Shown here one piece after another: positions 29,188-37,882 of a DNA stretch of 64,000 nt (positions within the stretch are counted from its first letter, which is position 1; each line of letters begins with the position of its first letter). The translations under genes were made by a program, and so were the position numbers. The notes beneath the pieces were generated by a model, which did not search any database, was not told the DNA's origin, and worked only from the letters and a program-made list of their open reading frames with translations. The DNA comes from Mycolicibacterium sp. CBMA 234. Lineage in GTDB: Bacteria > Actinomycetota > Actinomycetes > Mycobacteriales > Mycobacteriaceae. The stretch is from contig NZ_MPKW01000006.1 of assembly GCF_009729415.1 (NCBI RefSeq), positions 1-64,000 of the forward strand. The letters are read 5' to 3'.

Positions 29188-30842
29188 AGGTCATGGCCCA
29201 GATGGCGATGGTGATGAACCTGGACAAGTGCATTGGCTGCCACACCTGTTCGGTGACCTGCAAGCAGGCCTGGACCAACCGGGCCGGCACCGAGTACGTG
29301 TGGTTCAACAACGTGGAAACCCGCCCTGGACAAGGATATCCACGCACCTACCAGGATCAGGACAAGTGGCGCGGCGGCTGGGTACGGGACAAGCGCGGCC
29401 GGCTGCGACTGCGCGACGGTGGCCGGTTCGCCAAGCTGGCCCGCATCTTCGCCAACCCCAAACTGCCGTCCATCGACGACTACTACGAGCCGTGGACCTA
29501 CGACTACGAGAACCTGACGTCCGCGCCGCTGGGCGAGCACATGCCGGTGGCTCCACCGCGCAGTTTGATCAGCGGCAAGCCGATGAAGGTGTCATGGTCG
29601 GCGAACTGGGACGACAACTTGGCCGGTTCCACCGAGATCGTGCCGGGTGACCCGGTCCTGCAGAAGGTCTCCGAGCAGGTGAAGTTGGAGCTGGAGCAGA
29701 CGTTCATGTTCTATCTGCCCCGGATCTGTGAGCACTGCCTGAACCCGGCGTGTGTGGCGTCGTGCCCGTCGGGTGCCATGTACAAGCGGGCCGAGGACGG
29801 CATCGTCCTGGTCGACCAGGACCGGTGCCGAGGCTGGCGCATGTGTGTTTCCGGATGTCCTTACAAGAAGGTGTATTTCAATCATAAGACCGGCAAAGCC
29901 GAGAAGTGCACGCTGTGTTACCCGCGCATCGAGGTCGGGCTGCCAACGGTGTGCTCGGAGACGTGCGTCGGCCGGCTGCGCTATCTGGGGTTGGTGCTCT
30001 ACGACATGGACCGGGTCCTGGCGGCGGCGTCGGTCGAGGACGAAAAGGATTTGTACCCCGCACAGCGGGACATCCTGCTGGACCCCAATGAACCGGAGGT
30101 CATTGCCGGGGCGCGGGCGTCGGGTATCTCCGACGAGTGGATCGAGGCCGCCCAACAGTCGCCGATCTACGCGCTGATCCACACCTACCAGGTGGCGTTG
30201 CCGCTGCATCCGGAGTTCCGCACCGTGCCGATGGTCTGGTACATCCCGCCGCTGTCGCCGGTGGTCGACGCCGTCAGCCGGGACGGCCACGACGGTGAGG
30301 ACCTGGGCAATCTGTTCGGCGCCATCGACGCCTTGCGCATTCCGATGGAGTACCTGGCCGGATTGTTCACCGCGGGTGACACCGATGTGGTCGACGGTGT
30401 GCTGAAGCGGCTGGCGGCCATGCGGTCATACATGCGTGACATCAACCTGGGCCGCGAGACCCGGCCGCACATCCCGCAGTCCGTCGGGCTGACCGAGGAG
30501 CAGATGTACGACATGTACCGGCTGCTGGCGATCGCGAAATACGATGAGCGGTATGTGATTCCGACGGCGTACAGCGCCGAGCTGCCAGGGCTGGAGGAGC
30601 CGGGGTGCTCGCTGTCGTTCGAGGGTGGCCCGGGTATGTACGAGTCCGGGCCCTTCGGAGAGGCCAGCGGCATGCCGGTGCCGGTGGCGGTCGAGACCTT
30701 TCACGCGTTGCGCAGCAGGCAGACCAGTGAGGGGATGGCGGCCAATGAGCGGCAGCCGTCGCGCGTGAACCTGCTGAACTGGGACGGCCGCGGGGCACCG
30801 TCGGGCTTGTTCCCGACTGGGCAGAGCGGACCGTCGGAATGA
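29184..30842 (+). CDS. narH: Respiratory nitrate reductase beta subunit
   Basis: The 552-residue iron-sulfur subunit that passes electrons from NarI to NarG. Cluster-binding cysteines are seen in CIGCHTCSVTC, CEHCLNPACVASCPSG, CRGWRMCVSGCPYKK (the Trp in place of Cys gives the [3Fe-4S] cluster) and CTLCYPRIEVG. It begins with a GTG overlapping the narG stop (GTGA), and ends overlapping narJ by 4 bases. Confidence 0.97.
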   Translation: MKVMAQMAMVMNLDKCIGCHTCSVTCKQAWTNRAGTEYVWFNNVETRPGQGYPRTYQDQDKWRGGWVRDKRGRLRLRDGGRFAKLARIFANPKLPSIDDYYEPWTYDYENLTSAPLGEHMPVAPPRSLISGKPMKVSWSANWDDNLAGSTEIVPGDPVLQKVSEQVKLELEQTFMFYLPRICEHCLNPACVASCPSGAMYKRAEDGIVLVDQDRCRGWRMCVSGCPYKKVYFNHKTGKAEKCTLCYPRIEVGLPTVCSETCVGRLRYLGLVLYDMDRVLAAASVEDEKDLYPAQRDILLDPNEPEVIAGARASGISDEWIEAAQQSPIYALIHTYQVALPLHPEFRTVPMVWYIPPLSPVVDAVSRDGHDGEDLGNLFGAIDALRIPMEYLAGLFTAGDTDVVDGVLKRLAAMRSYMRDINLGRETRPHIPQSVGLTEEQMYDMYRLLAIAKYDERYVIPTAYSAELPGLEEPGCSLSFEGGPGMYESGPFGEASGMPVPVAVETFHALRSRQTSEGMAANERQPSRVNLLNWDGRGAPSGLFPTGQSGPSE

Positions 30843-31492
30843 AGCTCTGGGGCAGGGATCGCACCCTGAACGATCGGATGGTGTGGCAGTCGGCCTCCCT
30901 GCTGCTGACGTATCCCGACGAGCAGTGGGGGCAGCGGCTCGCCACCGTGGATCGGCTGCGTGCCGGCGTCACCGGCGCGGCCGCGGCCTTGCTCGACGAA
31001 TCCGTTGCAGCTCTGCGTAATACCGACCCGTCGCGGGCCGCCATCAATTACGTCGACACCTTCGATATGCACAAGCGCGCCACCATGTACCTGACCTACT
31101 GGACGGCTGGCGACACCCGCAATCGGGGCAGCCACATGCATGCTTTCGTCGAGGCCTATCACGCGTCCGGCGTCCCGGTACCGAAAGGCGAAGCGCCCGA
31201 TCATCTTCCGGTGGTGCTGGAATTCGCCGCCACAGTGGACGCGGAGGCTGGACGCCGGTTGTTGGTGGCCCATCGGGTGCCCATCCAGGTATTGCTCGAT
31301 GCCCTGACCGTACGGCGGTCGGCGTATGCCCCGGCGGTGGCGGCGATATGTGCGACGTTGCCGGTGCCGGCCGAGCAGGACGTACAGCGCGCGCAGCGGC
31401 TGACCGCAGGTGGGGCGCCTGTGGAAGCTGTTGGGTTGGAACCGTTCACGTTGACTGTGCCGCCGCGGCAGGCGGCCGGAGGGGGTCGCTGA
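30839..31492 (+). CDS. narJ: Nitrate reductase molybdenum cofactor assembly chaperone
   Basis: A 217-residue NarJ/TorD-like chaperone that holds NarGH until the cofactor is inserted and the complex binds NarI. The family region LLLTYPDEQWGQRLATVDRL is near the N-terminus and YVDTFDMHKRATMYLTYWTAGDTRNRG is central. Its ATG overlaps the narH stop (ATGA), and narI begins 2 bases after its own stop. Confidence 0.95.
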   Translation: MKLWGRDRTLNDRMVWQSASLLLTYPDEQWGQRLATVDRLRAGVTGAAAALLDESVAALRNTDPSRAAINYVDTFDMHKRATMYLTYWTAGDTRNRGSHMHAFVEAYHASGVPVPKGEAPDHLPVVLEFAATVDAEAGRRLLVAHRVPIQVLLDALTVRRSAYAPAVAAICATLPVPAEQDVQRAQRLTAGGAPVEAVGLEPFTLTVPPRQAAGGGR

Positions 31493-31493
31493 G

Positions 31494-32219
31494 ATGGACC
31501 GGATCTTCTGGGACATCGTCCCCTACGTGACGCTGGCGGTGGTCGTCAGCGGCAGTTGGTGGCGCTACCGCTACGACAAGTTCGGCTGGACCACCCGATC
31601 GTCACAGTTGTATGAATCCCGCCTGCTGCGGATCGCCAGCCCACTGTTCCACTTCGGCATTCTGGTGGTGATCGCGGGTCATGCGATCGGTCTGTTGATT
31701 CCCGAATCCTGGACCACCGCAGTCGGTCTCAGCGAACACGCCTACCACCTGCAGGCGGTGCTGATGGGGTTCCCGGCCGGCGTCGCGACGCTGACCGGCA
31801 TCGCGCTGCTGATCTATCGGCGCCGGACGACCGGTCCGGTGTTCCTGGCGACCACCGTCAACGACAAGGTGATGTACGTGTTCCTGGTTTCCGCCATCGC
31901 GGCAGGGTTGACGGCGACGACGTTGGGCTCAGGGGTCTTCGGGGAGGCGTACAACTACCGCGAGAGCTTGTCGGTGTGGTTCCGGTCCATCTGGGTGTTC
32001 CAGCCCCGCGGCGACCTGATGGAGGAGGCTCCCGCCTACTACCAGGTTCACGTCGCCATCGGACTGGCGCTGTTCTGTCTGTGGCCCTTCACCCGGCTGG
32101 TACACGTGTTCAGCGCACCGGTGATGTACCTGTTCCGGCCGTACATCGTCTATCGCAGCCGAGATGTGGCGCGCCGTGGTCAGTTGGTCGGGTCCGCGCC
32201 GCGCCGCCGCGGTTGGTAG
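31494..32219 (+). CDS. narI: Respiratory nitrate reductase gamma subunit
   Basis: A 241-residue membrane cytochrome b with five spans, the quinol oxidation site of the Nar complex. Heme-ligand histidines lie in SPLFHFGILVVIAGHAIG and in YYQVHVAIGLALFCLWPFTRLVHVFSAP. It is the last gene of narGHJI. A hairpin follows 6 bases later. It could accept electrons from menaquinol or, speculatively, from the polyketide quinones of the 0-3 kb operon. Confidence 0.96.
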   Translation: MDRIFWDIVPYVTLAVVVSGSWWRYRYDKFGWTTRSSQLYESRLLRIASPLFHFGILVVIAGHAIGLLIPESWTTAVGLSEHAYHLQAVLMGFPAGVATLTGIALLIYRRRTTGPVFLATTVNDKVMYVFLVSAIAAGLTATTLGSGVFGEAYNYRESLSVWFRSIWVFQPRGDLMEEAPAYYQVHVAIGLALFCLWPFTRLVHVFSAPVMYLFRPYIVYRSRDVARRGQLVGSAPRRRGW

Positions 32220-32224
32220 TCACT

Positions 32225-32265
32225 TCGGCGTGATTTGTCTCGGCAAGCGTGACAAATCACGCCGA
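32225..32265. terminator. Intergenic hairpin after narI
   Basis: Perfect 15-bp arms TCGGCGTGATTTGTC (32225-32239) and complement (32251-32265), with an 11-base loop, separate convergent narI and the VOC gene. No T-run follows on either side. The arm shares TGATTTGT with the hairpin at 34126-34174. Likely a bidirectional terminator. Confidence 0.65.
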
Positions 32266-32267
32266 GA

Positions 32268-33545
32268 TCAGAATGAGCCGAGGTAGAACCGGGCGCCTTG
32301 ATCGTCGGTGCACAGTGCGGACATGCCGTAGGGCTGACGGGACGGCTCCTCGATGACCGAGCCCCCCGCCTCGCGGACGCGCGCCACGGCGGCTTCGACG
32401 TCCGTCACGGTCCACATCGGCACCCCGGCAGGGTGCTCAGCACCGCCCGCCATTCCGGACATCGGCTGGCAGTTTTGCACTGCCCACCCGTCGGCGATCC
32501 GGCCGGGTTCGAACGTCCACCCCAAAACTCGGCCGTAGAACTCCCTGAAGCGGGCCGAGTCGGCCACCTCGTGGGTGAAGTATGAAAGTTCGCCGGGCCC
32601 AGCGCCGTTCAGCTCGGGCCGGGCGATGGCGCCGGTGGGCTGGAAGACTGCGAAGTCGGTGCCGAGCACATCGGTCGCGTCGAGCGTCGCACCCCAGTCG
32701 TGATCCTCAGGCGTGCCCACCTGACCGCCCGCTGCCAGAATCGCCTCGCGGGCCGCGTCGAGATCGCGCACTGCGTAGCAGCAGAACACCGTGTGTCGTC
32801 CTGTGGTCTCGAAGATGCCCGTGTGCATCTGCGCGTTGGTCACCTGCCGCGTCGCGGGGTCGTACACCCAGCCGAGCACGTGACCGTAGAACGCTGCAGC
32901 TCGTGCGGCGTCCGGCGTCTGCACCGACACGTAGCCGACGTCGCCGTGCTGGATCGGCGCCGCGACGCCGAGGAGTGGAGCCGTGAGCATCCAGCGGTGC
33001 CCGAACGGGTCGATCACCACGGCTGTCCGTGAGCCGTAGGCGTCGTACGGTTCGCGCTGCACCTGTGCGCCGTAGCGTCGGGCCTGCTCCAGAGCGGCGT
33101 CGGCATCCGGCACGGCCAGCATCAGGCTGACCGAAACGGATTGCGGTGCAGGAGCTTTGAGACCAATTTCTGGGAATTCGTCGGCCAGGTACAGCACGCC
33201 GCCGGCGAGTGCCAGCTCGGCGTGACCGATGCGGCCGTCGTCCATGACGATCGGATCGCCGACGACGGACGCTCCCAGGGCCTCGACGTACCAGGCGAGC
33301 GCGGCCCGGGCATCGGCGACGGCCAGATAGGGGAGCGCTGCTGGTCGAGGCACGTCGATTGGTGCAGCGGGTGAGTTGAGTTCGTTGATGGCAGTGTCGG
33401 TTCCACTCATGACAACTCCTTTCGGGAGGGTGACGGCGGCTTCCAGCCGGGCGCGCAGCCGGGCCGCGAAAGCCGGGTCGGGCTGGACCGGGTGTTCACC
33501 GCCGGCCAGCACGGTCAGCGGGTCGTGACTGTTGTGCATGGTCAT
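32268..33545 (-). CDS. Three-module VOC (glyoxalase/bleomycin-resistance) protein linked to ECF sigma factor
   Basis: A 425-residue protein. Residues 1-45 (MTMHNSHDPLTVLAGGEHPVQPDPAFAARLRARLEAA, given in parts) look like the short helical peptide often encoded after such sigma factors. Three VOC modules follow: LPYLAVADARAALAWYVEALG (PhnB-like, near 70-190), GDVGYVSVQTPDAARAAAFYGHVLGW (near 195-310) and GELSYFTHEVADSARFREFYGRVLGW (near 310-425). The start overlaps the sigma-factor stop by 4 bases, so they are coupled. VOC proteins bind metals and act as dioxygenases, glyoxalases or drug binders; no activity can be assigned. Confidence 0.82.
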   Translation of the reverse strand: MTMHNSHDPLTVLAGGEHPVQPDPAFAARLRARLEAAVTLPKGVVMSGTDTAINELNSPAAPIDVPRPAALPYLAVADARAALAWYVEALGASVVGDPIVMDDGRIGHAELALAGGVLYLADEFPEIGLKAPAPQSVSVSLMLAVPDADAALEQARRYGAQVQREPYDAYGSRTAVVIDPFGHRWMLTAPLLGVAAPIQHGDVGYVSVQTPDAARAAAFYGHVLGWVYDPATRQVTNAQMHTGIFETTGRHTVFCCYAVRDLDAAREAILAAGGQVGTPEDHDWGATLDATDVLGTDFAVFQPTGAIARPELNGAGPGELSYFTHEVADSARFREFYGRVLGWTFEPGRIADGWAVQNCQPMSGMAGGAEHPAGVPMWTVTDVEAAVARVREAGGSVIEEPSRQPYGMSALCTDDQGARFYLGSF

Positions 33546-34096
33546 GACGCACCTCCGTCCTGGCATTCGGTGTCTTGGTATTCGGTTCGGAAGGCGCGCC
33601 GCGCCCGCACCAGCAGCGCCTCGGTGGCGTGCACGGTGCGGCCGATCAGCTCGGCGCATTCGGGCACGGGCCGGTCATCCAGATATCGCAGGGTCAGCAC
33701 CATGCGGTGCTGTTCGGGTAACCGCGCCAGTGTGGCTTCGGCGACCAGTCGATCCAGCTCGGCGTCCCAATCGTCGAAAGGCTCTGCAGGCTCGGGTGTT
33801 TCGGCTACCGGCACGGTGAAGCGGTCGTGTCGGCGGCGGTAGTGATCGGCGAGTTTGTGCCGAGCCACGCCGACCAGCCACGGCACTGAGATGACCGGTG
33901 GCGCCTCGCGACGGGCGGCGTCCATTGCCGCCAGAAACGTCTCTGACGTCAGGTCCTCCGCAGTGCCCCGGTCACCGCAGCGCCGCACGAAGTACCCGTA
34001 GACCACGGGCAGCGCCGCGTCGTACAGCGCCAGCAGCGTCTGCGGGGCATCGTCTGATTCGCCGCTCACACCCTTATCGTCGCGTCGGGCGCTCAT
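33542..34096 (-). CDS. ECF-family RNA polymerase sigma factor
   Basis: A 184-residue sigma factor with region 2 (ALYDAALPVVYGYFVRRCGDRGTAEDLTSETFLAAM) and region 4 (LARLPEQHRMVLTLRYLDDRPVPECAELIGRTVHATEALLVRAR). It lacks an adjacent zinc-finger anti-sigma gene. Instead it is coupled to a large VOC protein, as in sigma-factor groups where the partner acts as effector or sensor. It is not SigK, which lies at 52.5 kb. The start is the ATG at 34096; the regulon is unknown. Confidence 0.87.
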   Translation of the reverse strand: MSARRDDKGVSGESDDAPQTLLALYDAALPVVYGYFVRRCGDRGTAEDLTSETFLAAMDAARREAPPVISVPWLVGVARHKLADHYRRRHDRFTVPVAETPEPAEPFDDWDAELDRLVAEATLARLPEQHRMVLTLRYLDDRPVPECAELIGRTVHATEALLVRARRAFRTEYQDTECQDGGAS

Positions 34097-34125
34097 TTTC
34101 CGACGCCCTCGCCGAAAATTCCCGC

Positions 34126-34174
34126 GATTTGTGCACGAAAAAGTTCGGTCAGCGGACTAAATCGTGCACAAATC
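34126..34174. terminator. Intergenic hairpin with GATTTGTGCACGA arms (copy 2)
   Basis: Arms GATTTGTGCACGA (34126-34138) and TCGTGCACAAATC (34162-34174) are the same 13 bases as in the hairpin at 24259-24311. The inner stem (AGTTCG with CGGACT) differs. The right arm runs into the mftR stop codon. Confidence 0.6.
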
Positions 34175-34805
34175 ACACTGAACGCAGGCCGTCGCGGACC
34201 ACGTCGAAGGCTTCGCCCAGGGCGTCGGGGAGCGATACGGCCTCGTCGGCCAGCCACTGTGCGTAGGCGGTCAGCGCCACCCCGAGCACCGTCCACGCGA
34301 CGGTCTGCGGCACTAGATCGGTCGGTTTCGTGTCCAGCCGCCGGGCGACGAATGCCGCGATCACGCCGCGCCATCCCGCGTACATGGTCATCGAGTAGGC
34401 CTGTAGGGCATCAGTCTGCAGGATCACCTGCATCCGCCGGCGGTGCCGCGGCGTCTCGGACTCGTCAAAGCTGTTGAATTCCAACAACGCTGACCGCAGC
34501 GCGGCATCCAGCGGCACGTCGTGGGGCACCGCATTCAACAGGTTTCGCAGATCGGTCAAACTGGCATCGAAATCGGCCCAGGGGATGGCATTCTTTGTCG
34601 AGAAGTACCGGAACAGGGTGCGCCGGGAGATGCCGGCGGCGTGGGCCACGTCATCGACACTGACGTCATCGAAACCGCGGGTGGCGAACAGCTCGAGCGC
34701 CACATCGGTGATGTGGTCGCGTGTGGTGGAGCGGCGACGGCCGGCGCGGCCATGCCGCGGGGCGGTCCCGGCCTCGCGCCCGGGAGGCTGCAAATCGGTC
34801 AGCAT
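34173..34805 (-). CDS. mftR: Mycofactocin system TetR-family regulator
   Basis: A 210-residue regulator with a basic N-terminus ([22 protein letters not shown]) and a helix-turn-helix [27 protein letters not shown]. It is divergent from mftA with 101 bases between, and position and sequence match MftR (Rv0691c). MftR represses the mft locus and is released by long-chain acyl-CoA in M. smegmatis. The palindrome at 34861-34881 is the likely binding site. Confidence 0.93.
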   Translation of the reverse strand: MLTDLQPPGREAGTAPRHGRAGRRRSTTRDHITDVALELFATRGFDDVSVDDVAHAAGISRRTLFRYFSTKNAIPWADFDASLTDLRNLLNAVPHDVPLDAALRSALLEFNSFDESETPRHRRRMQVILQTDALQAYSMTMYAGWRGVIAAFVARRLDTKPTDLVPQTVAWTVLGVALTAYAQWLADEAVSLPDALGEAFDVVRDGLRSV

Positions 34806-34860
34806 CAGACCCGCCCTTCCTTTTCGGCACTCGATGCCATATTCTTGCGACTTGGATCAC

Positions 34861-34881
34861 AGTTGTCGAGTCCCGACAACT
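34861..34881. promoter_or_regulatory. Probable MftR operator
   Basis: AGTTGTCG, five bases, CGACAACT form a perfect 8-bp-arm palindrome in the gap between mftR and mftA, 25 bases before the mftA start. A TetR dimer here could repress both directions. Confidence 0.65.
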
Positions 34882-34906
34882 GCCACGGTAGCGAAAGGGG
34901 CGATCC

Positions 34907-35002
34907 ATGGACTCGAATCAGCACGTTGAAGAGACCACTGAACTTGTCACCGAGACCCTGGTCGAAGAGGTCTCGATCGACGGTATGTGCGGGGTCTACT
35001 GA
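34907..35002 (+). CDS. mftA: Mycofactocin precursor peptide
   Basis: A 31-residue ribosomally made precursor. It is acidic through the leader ([17 protein letters not shown]) and ends in the invariant core IDGMCGVY. MftC decarboxylates the terminal tyrosine and crosslinks it to the adjacent valine, and MftE later releases the modified dipeptide. AAAGGGG lies 6 bases before the ATG. mftB starts 2 bases after the stop. Confidence 0.97.
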
Positions 35003-35004
35003 CC

Positions 35005-35340
35005 ATGTCCGCTCCAGCCGCGGCCCGGACCGGGCCTGAGGCGGCCTTCGATCCTGACCGCGGCTGGCGGCTGCACCACCAGGTTGCCGTCCGCCCCGAA
35101 CCGTTCGGCGCGCTGCTGTATCACTTTGGTACGCGCAAACTCTCGTTTCTGAAGAACCGGACCATCGTCGAGGTGGTCAACTCGTTGGCCGACCATCCCG
35201 ACGTTCGCAGCGCCCTCCGCGCCGCCGGTATCGACGACGCCCAGCAGGGGCCGTATCTGCACGCGTTCGGCGTGCTGGTCCAGTCCAAGATGCTGGTCCC
35301 GGCAGAACAGCCCAGCCCAGAAGGATCCACTACTTCATGA
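35005..35340 (+). CDS. mftB: Mycofactocin precursor-binding chaperone
   Basis: A 111-residue RRE (PqqD-like) protein that binds the MftA leader and presents it to MftC. It contains the typical WRLHHQVAVRPEPFGALLYHFGTRKL segment (in parts) and DDAQQGPYLHAFGVLVQSKML. ATG 35005 is taken as the start; an in-frame GTG upstream would lie within mftA. Its stop overlaps mftC (ATGA). Confidence 0.95.
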   Translation: MSAPAAARTGPEAAFDPDRGWRLHHQVAVRPEPFGALLYHFGTRKLSFLKNRTIVEVVNSLADHPDVRSALRAAGIDDAQQGPYLHAFGVLVQSKMLVPAEQPSPEGSTTS

Positions 35341-36527
35341 CCGCCACGGCACCCGTGCCCCGGCTGATCGAGCAGTTCGAGCACGGCCTCGACGCGCCCA
35401 TCTGCCTCACCTGGGAACTGACATACGCCTGCAACCTGTCTTGCGTGCACTGCCTGTCGTCGTCCGGTAAGCGCGACCCGCGCGAGCTGAGCACCCAGCA
35501 GTGCAAGGACATCATCGACGAGCTCGAGCGCATGCAGGTGTTCTACGTGAACATCGGCGGTGGCGAGCCGACCGTGCGATCCGACTTCTGGGAGCTCGTC
35601 GACTACGCGACCGAGCACCACGTCGGCGTGAAGTTCTCGACCAACGGTGTGCGTATCGACGAAGCGGTCGCCGCCAAGTTGGCCGCGAGTGACTATGTGG
35701 ACGTTCAGATTTCGCTCGACGGCGCCACCGCCGAGATCAACGACGCGGTGCGCGGCCCGGGCTCGTTCGCCATGGCGATCCGCGCCCTGGAGAACCTGTC
35801 GGCGGCGGGTTTCAAGGACGCCAAGATCTCGGTCGTGGTCACCCGGCACAACGTCGACCAGCTCGACGACTTCAAGGCCCTGGCCGACAACTACGGGGCC
35901 ACCCTGCGCATCACCCGGCTGCGTCCGTCCGGCCGCGGCGCTGATGTGTGGGACGACCTGCACCCCACGGCCGAGCAGCAGGTGCAGCTCTACAACTGGC
36001 TGGTCGCCAAGGGCGAGCGCGTGCTCACCGGCGACTCGTTCTTCCACCTGTCGGGCCTCGGCGAGCCCGGCGCACTGGCCGGCCTGAACCTGTGCGGCGC
36101 CGGTCGCGTCGTGTGCCTCATCGACCCGGTGGGCGACGTCTACGCCTGCCCGTTCGCCATCCACGAGCGGTTCCTCGCCGGAAACATCTTGAGCGATAAC
36201 GGTTTCCAGAACGTGTGGCAGAACGCCCCGCTGTTCCTTGAACTCCGGGAACCGCAGTCGGCCGGTGCCTGTGGCAGCTGCGGCCACTACGACAGCTGCC
36301 GCGGCGGCTGCATGGCGGCCAAGTTCTTCACCGGTCTGCCCATGGACGGCCCGGACCCCGAGTGCGTCCAGGGCTTCGGTGAGCCCGCGCTCGCACAAGA
36401 CCGCGACAAGCCCAAGTCGCACCTCGACCACTCCCGCAGTGGGGGTCGCAAAGGCCCCGTTCCCCTCAAGCTCCTGGCCATGCCGGTCAAGGCTCCGCAA
36501 AAATTCTGTAACGAAAGCCCCGTTTAG
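35337..36527 (+). CDS. mftC: Mycofactocin radical SAM maturase
   Basis: A 396-residue radical SAM/SPASM enzyme. The [4Fe-4S]-SAM motif CNLSCVHC lies near residue 36, and SPASM cysteines appear in GLNLCGAGRVVCLIDPVGDVYACPF and GACGSCGHYDSCRGGC (quoted in parts). It catalyses oxidative decarboxylation of the MftA C-terminal Tyr and then Val-Tyr carbon-carbon bond formation. A 4-base overlap with mftB couples translation; mftD follows after 3 bases. Confidence 0.97.
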   Translation: MTATAPVPRLIEQFEHGLDAPICLTWELTYACNLSCVHCLSSSGKRDPRELSTQQCKDIIDELERMQVFYVNIGGGEPTVRSDFWELVDYATEHHVGVKFSTNGVRIDEAVAAKLAASDYVDVQISLDGATAEINDAVRGPGSFAMAIRALENLSAAGFKDAKISVVVTRHNVDQLDDFKALADNYGATLRITRLRPSGRGADVWDDLHPTAEQQVQLYNWLVAKGERVLTGDSFFHLSGLGEPGALAGLNLCGAGRVVCLIDPVGDVYACPFAIHERFLAGNILSDNGFQNVWQNAPLFLELREPQSAGACGSCGHYDSCRGGCMAAKFFTGLPMDGPDPECVQGFGEPALAQDRDKPKSHLDHSRSGGRKGPVPLKLLAMPVKAPQKFCNESPV

Positions 36528-36530
36528 ATC

Positions 36531-37706
36531 ATGGCCCGTGATACCTGGTTCGAAACCGTCGCCATCGCGCAGGAGCGCGCGAAGAAGCGGCTGCCAAAGT
36601 CCGCCTACTCCTCGCTGATCTCGGCGAGTGAGAAGGGGCTGACCGTCGCCGACAACGTGGCCGCATTCGGCGAACTCGGCTTCGCGCCGCACGTCATCGG
36701 CGCGCTGGACAAGCGTGAGATGTCGACAACGGTTATGGGTCAAGAGATTTCACTGCCCGTGATCATTTCTCCGACCGGTGTGCAGGCGATCCACCCCGAC
36801 GGCGAGGTCGCCGTCGCCCGCGCCGCCGCAGCCCGCGGTACGGCGATGGGCCTGTCGTCGTTCGCGAGCAAGCCGATGGAAGAGGTCATCGCGGCCAATC
36901 CCAAGACCTTCTTCCAGATTTACTGGCTCGGCAGCCGCGACGACATCGCAGCCCGGGCGGAGCGCGCCCGCGCGGCAGGCGCGAAGGGCCTGATCGTCAC
37001 CACCGACTGGAGCTTCTCGCACGGCCGGGACTGGGGCAGCCCCAAGATCCCGGAAAAGATGGATCTCAAGACCATCGTCAAGATGAGCCCCGAGGTCATG
37101 ACCAAGCCCCGCTACATGTGGACCTGGGGCAAGACCATGCGACCGCCGGAGCTGTCGGTGCCGAACCAGGCCATCAATGGCCAGGCTGCGCCGCCGTTCT
37201 TCCAGGCCTACGGCGAATGGATGGGCACCCCGGCACCGACCTGGGAAGACGTCGCCTGGCTGCGCGAGCTGTGGGGCGGGCCGTTCATGCTCAAGGGTGT
37301 CATGCGCATCGACGACGCCAAACGTGCTGTAGATGCTGGTGTTTCGGCCATCTCGGTGTCCAACCACGGCGGTAACAACCTGGACAGCACCCCGGCCTCC
37401 ATCCGGGCGCTGCCGGCCATCGCCGAGGCTGTCGGCGACCAGATCGAGGTTTTGCTGGACGGCGGCATCCGCCGCGGCAGCGACGTGGTCAAGGCGCTGG
37501 CTCTGGGTGCCCGCGCGGTCATGCTCGGCCGGGCCTACTTGTGGGGGCTGGCCGCGGAGGGCCAGACCGGCGTCGAGAACGTGCTCGACATCATGCACGG
37601 CGGCATCGACTCGGCACTGCGTGGTCTGGGTAAGGGATCGATCCACGACCTGGGCCCGGACGACATTCTGGTGCCCGAGGGGTTCACCCGGCGGCTCGGG
37701 GGCTAA
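36531..37706 (+). CDS. mftD: Mycofactocin system FMN-dependent oxidase
   Basis: A 391-residue TIM-barrel flavoprotein of the alpha-hydroxy-acid oxidase family. The active-site His-Gly-Gly is in VSNHGGNNLDSTPASIRAL, and FMN-phosphate-binding LLDGGIRRGSDVVKALALGA and AVMLGRAYLWGLA follow. MftD converts the released amine dipeptide AHDP to the alpha-keto premycofactocin, the redox-active form. Annotated as lldD1 in M. tuberculosis. A 176-base gap with its own palindrome separates it from mftE. Confidence 0.96.
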   Translation: MARDTWFETVAIAQERAKKRLPKSAYSSLISASEKGLTVADNVAAFGELGFAPHVIGALDKREMSTTVMGQEISLPVIISPTGVQAIHPDGEVAVARAAAARGTAMGLSSFASKPMEEVIAANPKTFFQIYWLGSRDDIAARAERARAAGAKGLIVTTDWSFSHGRDWGSPKIPEKMDLKTIVKMSPEVMTKPRYMWTWGKTMRPPELSVPNQAINGQAAPPFFQAYGEWMGTPAPTWEDVAWLRELWGGPFMLKGVMRIDDAKRAVDAGVSAISVSNHGGNNLDSTPASIRALPAIAEAVGDQIEVLLDGGIRRGSDVVKALALGARAVMLGRAYLWGLAAEGQTGVENVLDIMHGGIDSALRGLGKGSIHDLGPDDILVPEGFTRRLGG

Positions 37707-37821
37707 CGCCCCGCGGTGGCCCGTCGGATTCGACGAGTCCGCTGATACCTGCGGTGCTGACGTGGCTGACGTGATGGTCAGTGGGGTCTTGACAATGACG
37801 ACAATTTGACCATTCGCTACG

Positions 37822-37846
37822 AATTGTTGCGTATACGGCAACAATT
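37822..37846. promoter_or_regulatory. Palindromic operator between mftD and mftE
   Basis: AATTGTTGC (37822-37830), seven bases with a GTATAC centre, and GCAACAATT (37838-37846) make a perfect 9-bp-arm palindrome. A TTGACA lies upstream at 37789-37794 and a possible -10 TACCAT (37871-37876) lies 6 bases before the mftE GTG. This suggests mftE-F-G has its own regulated, leaderless promoter. Confidence 0.55.
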
Positions 37847-37882
37847 GGCGCACAGCGGGCAAATTCGGCTTACCATCGGCGG

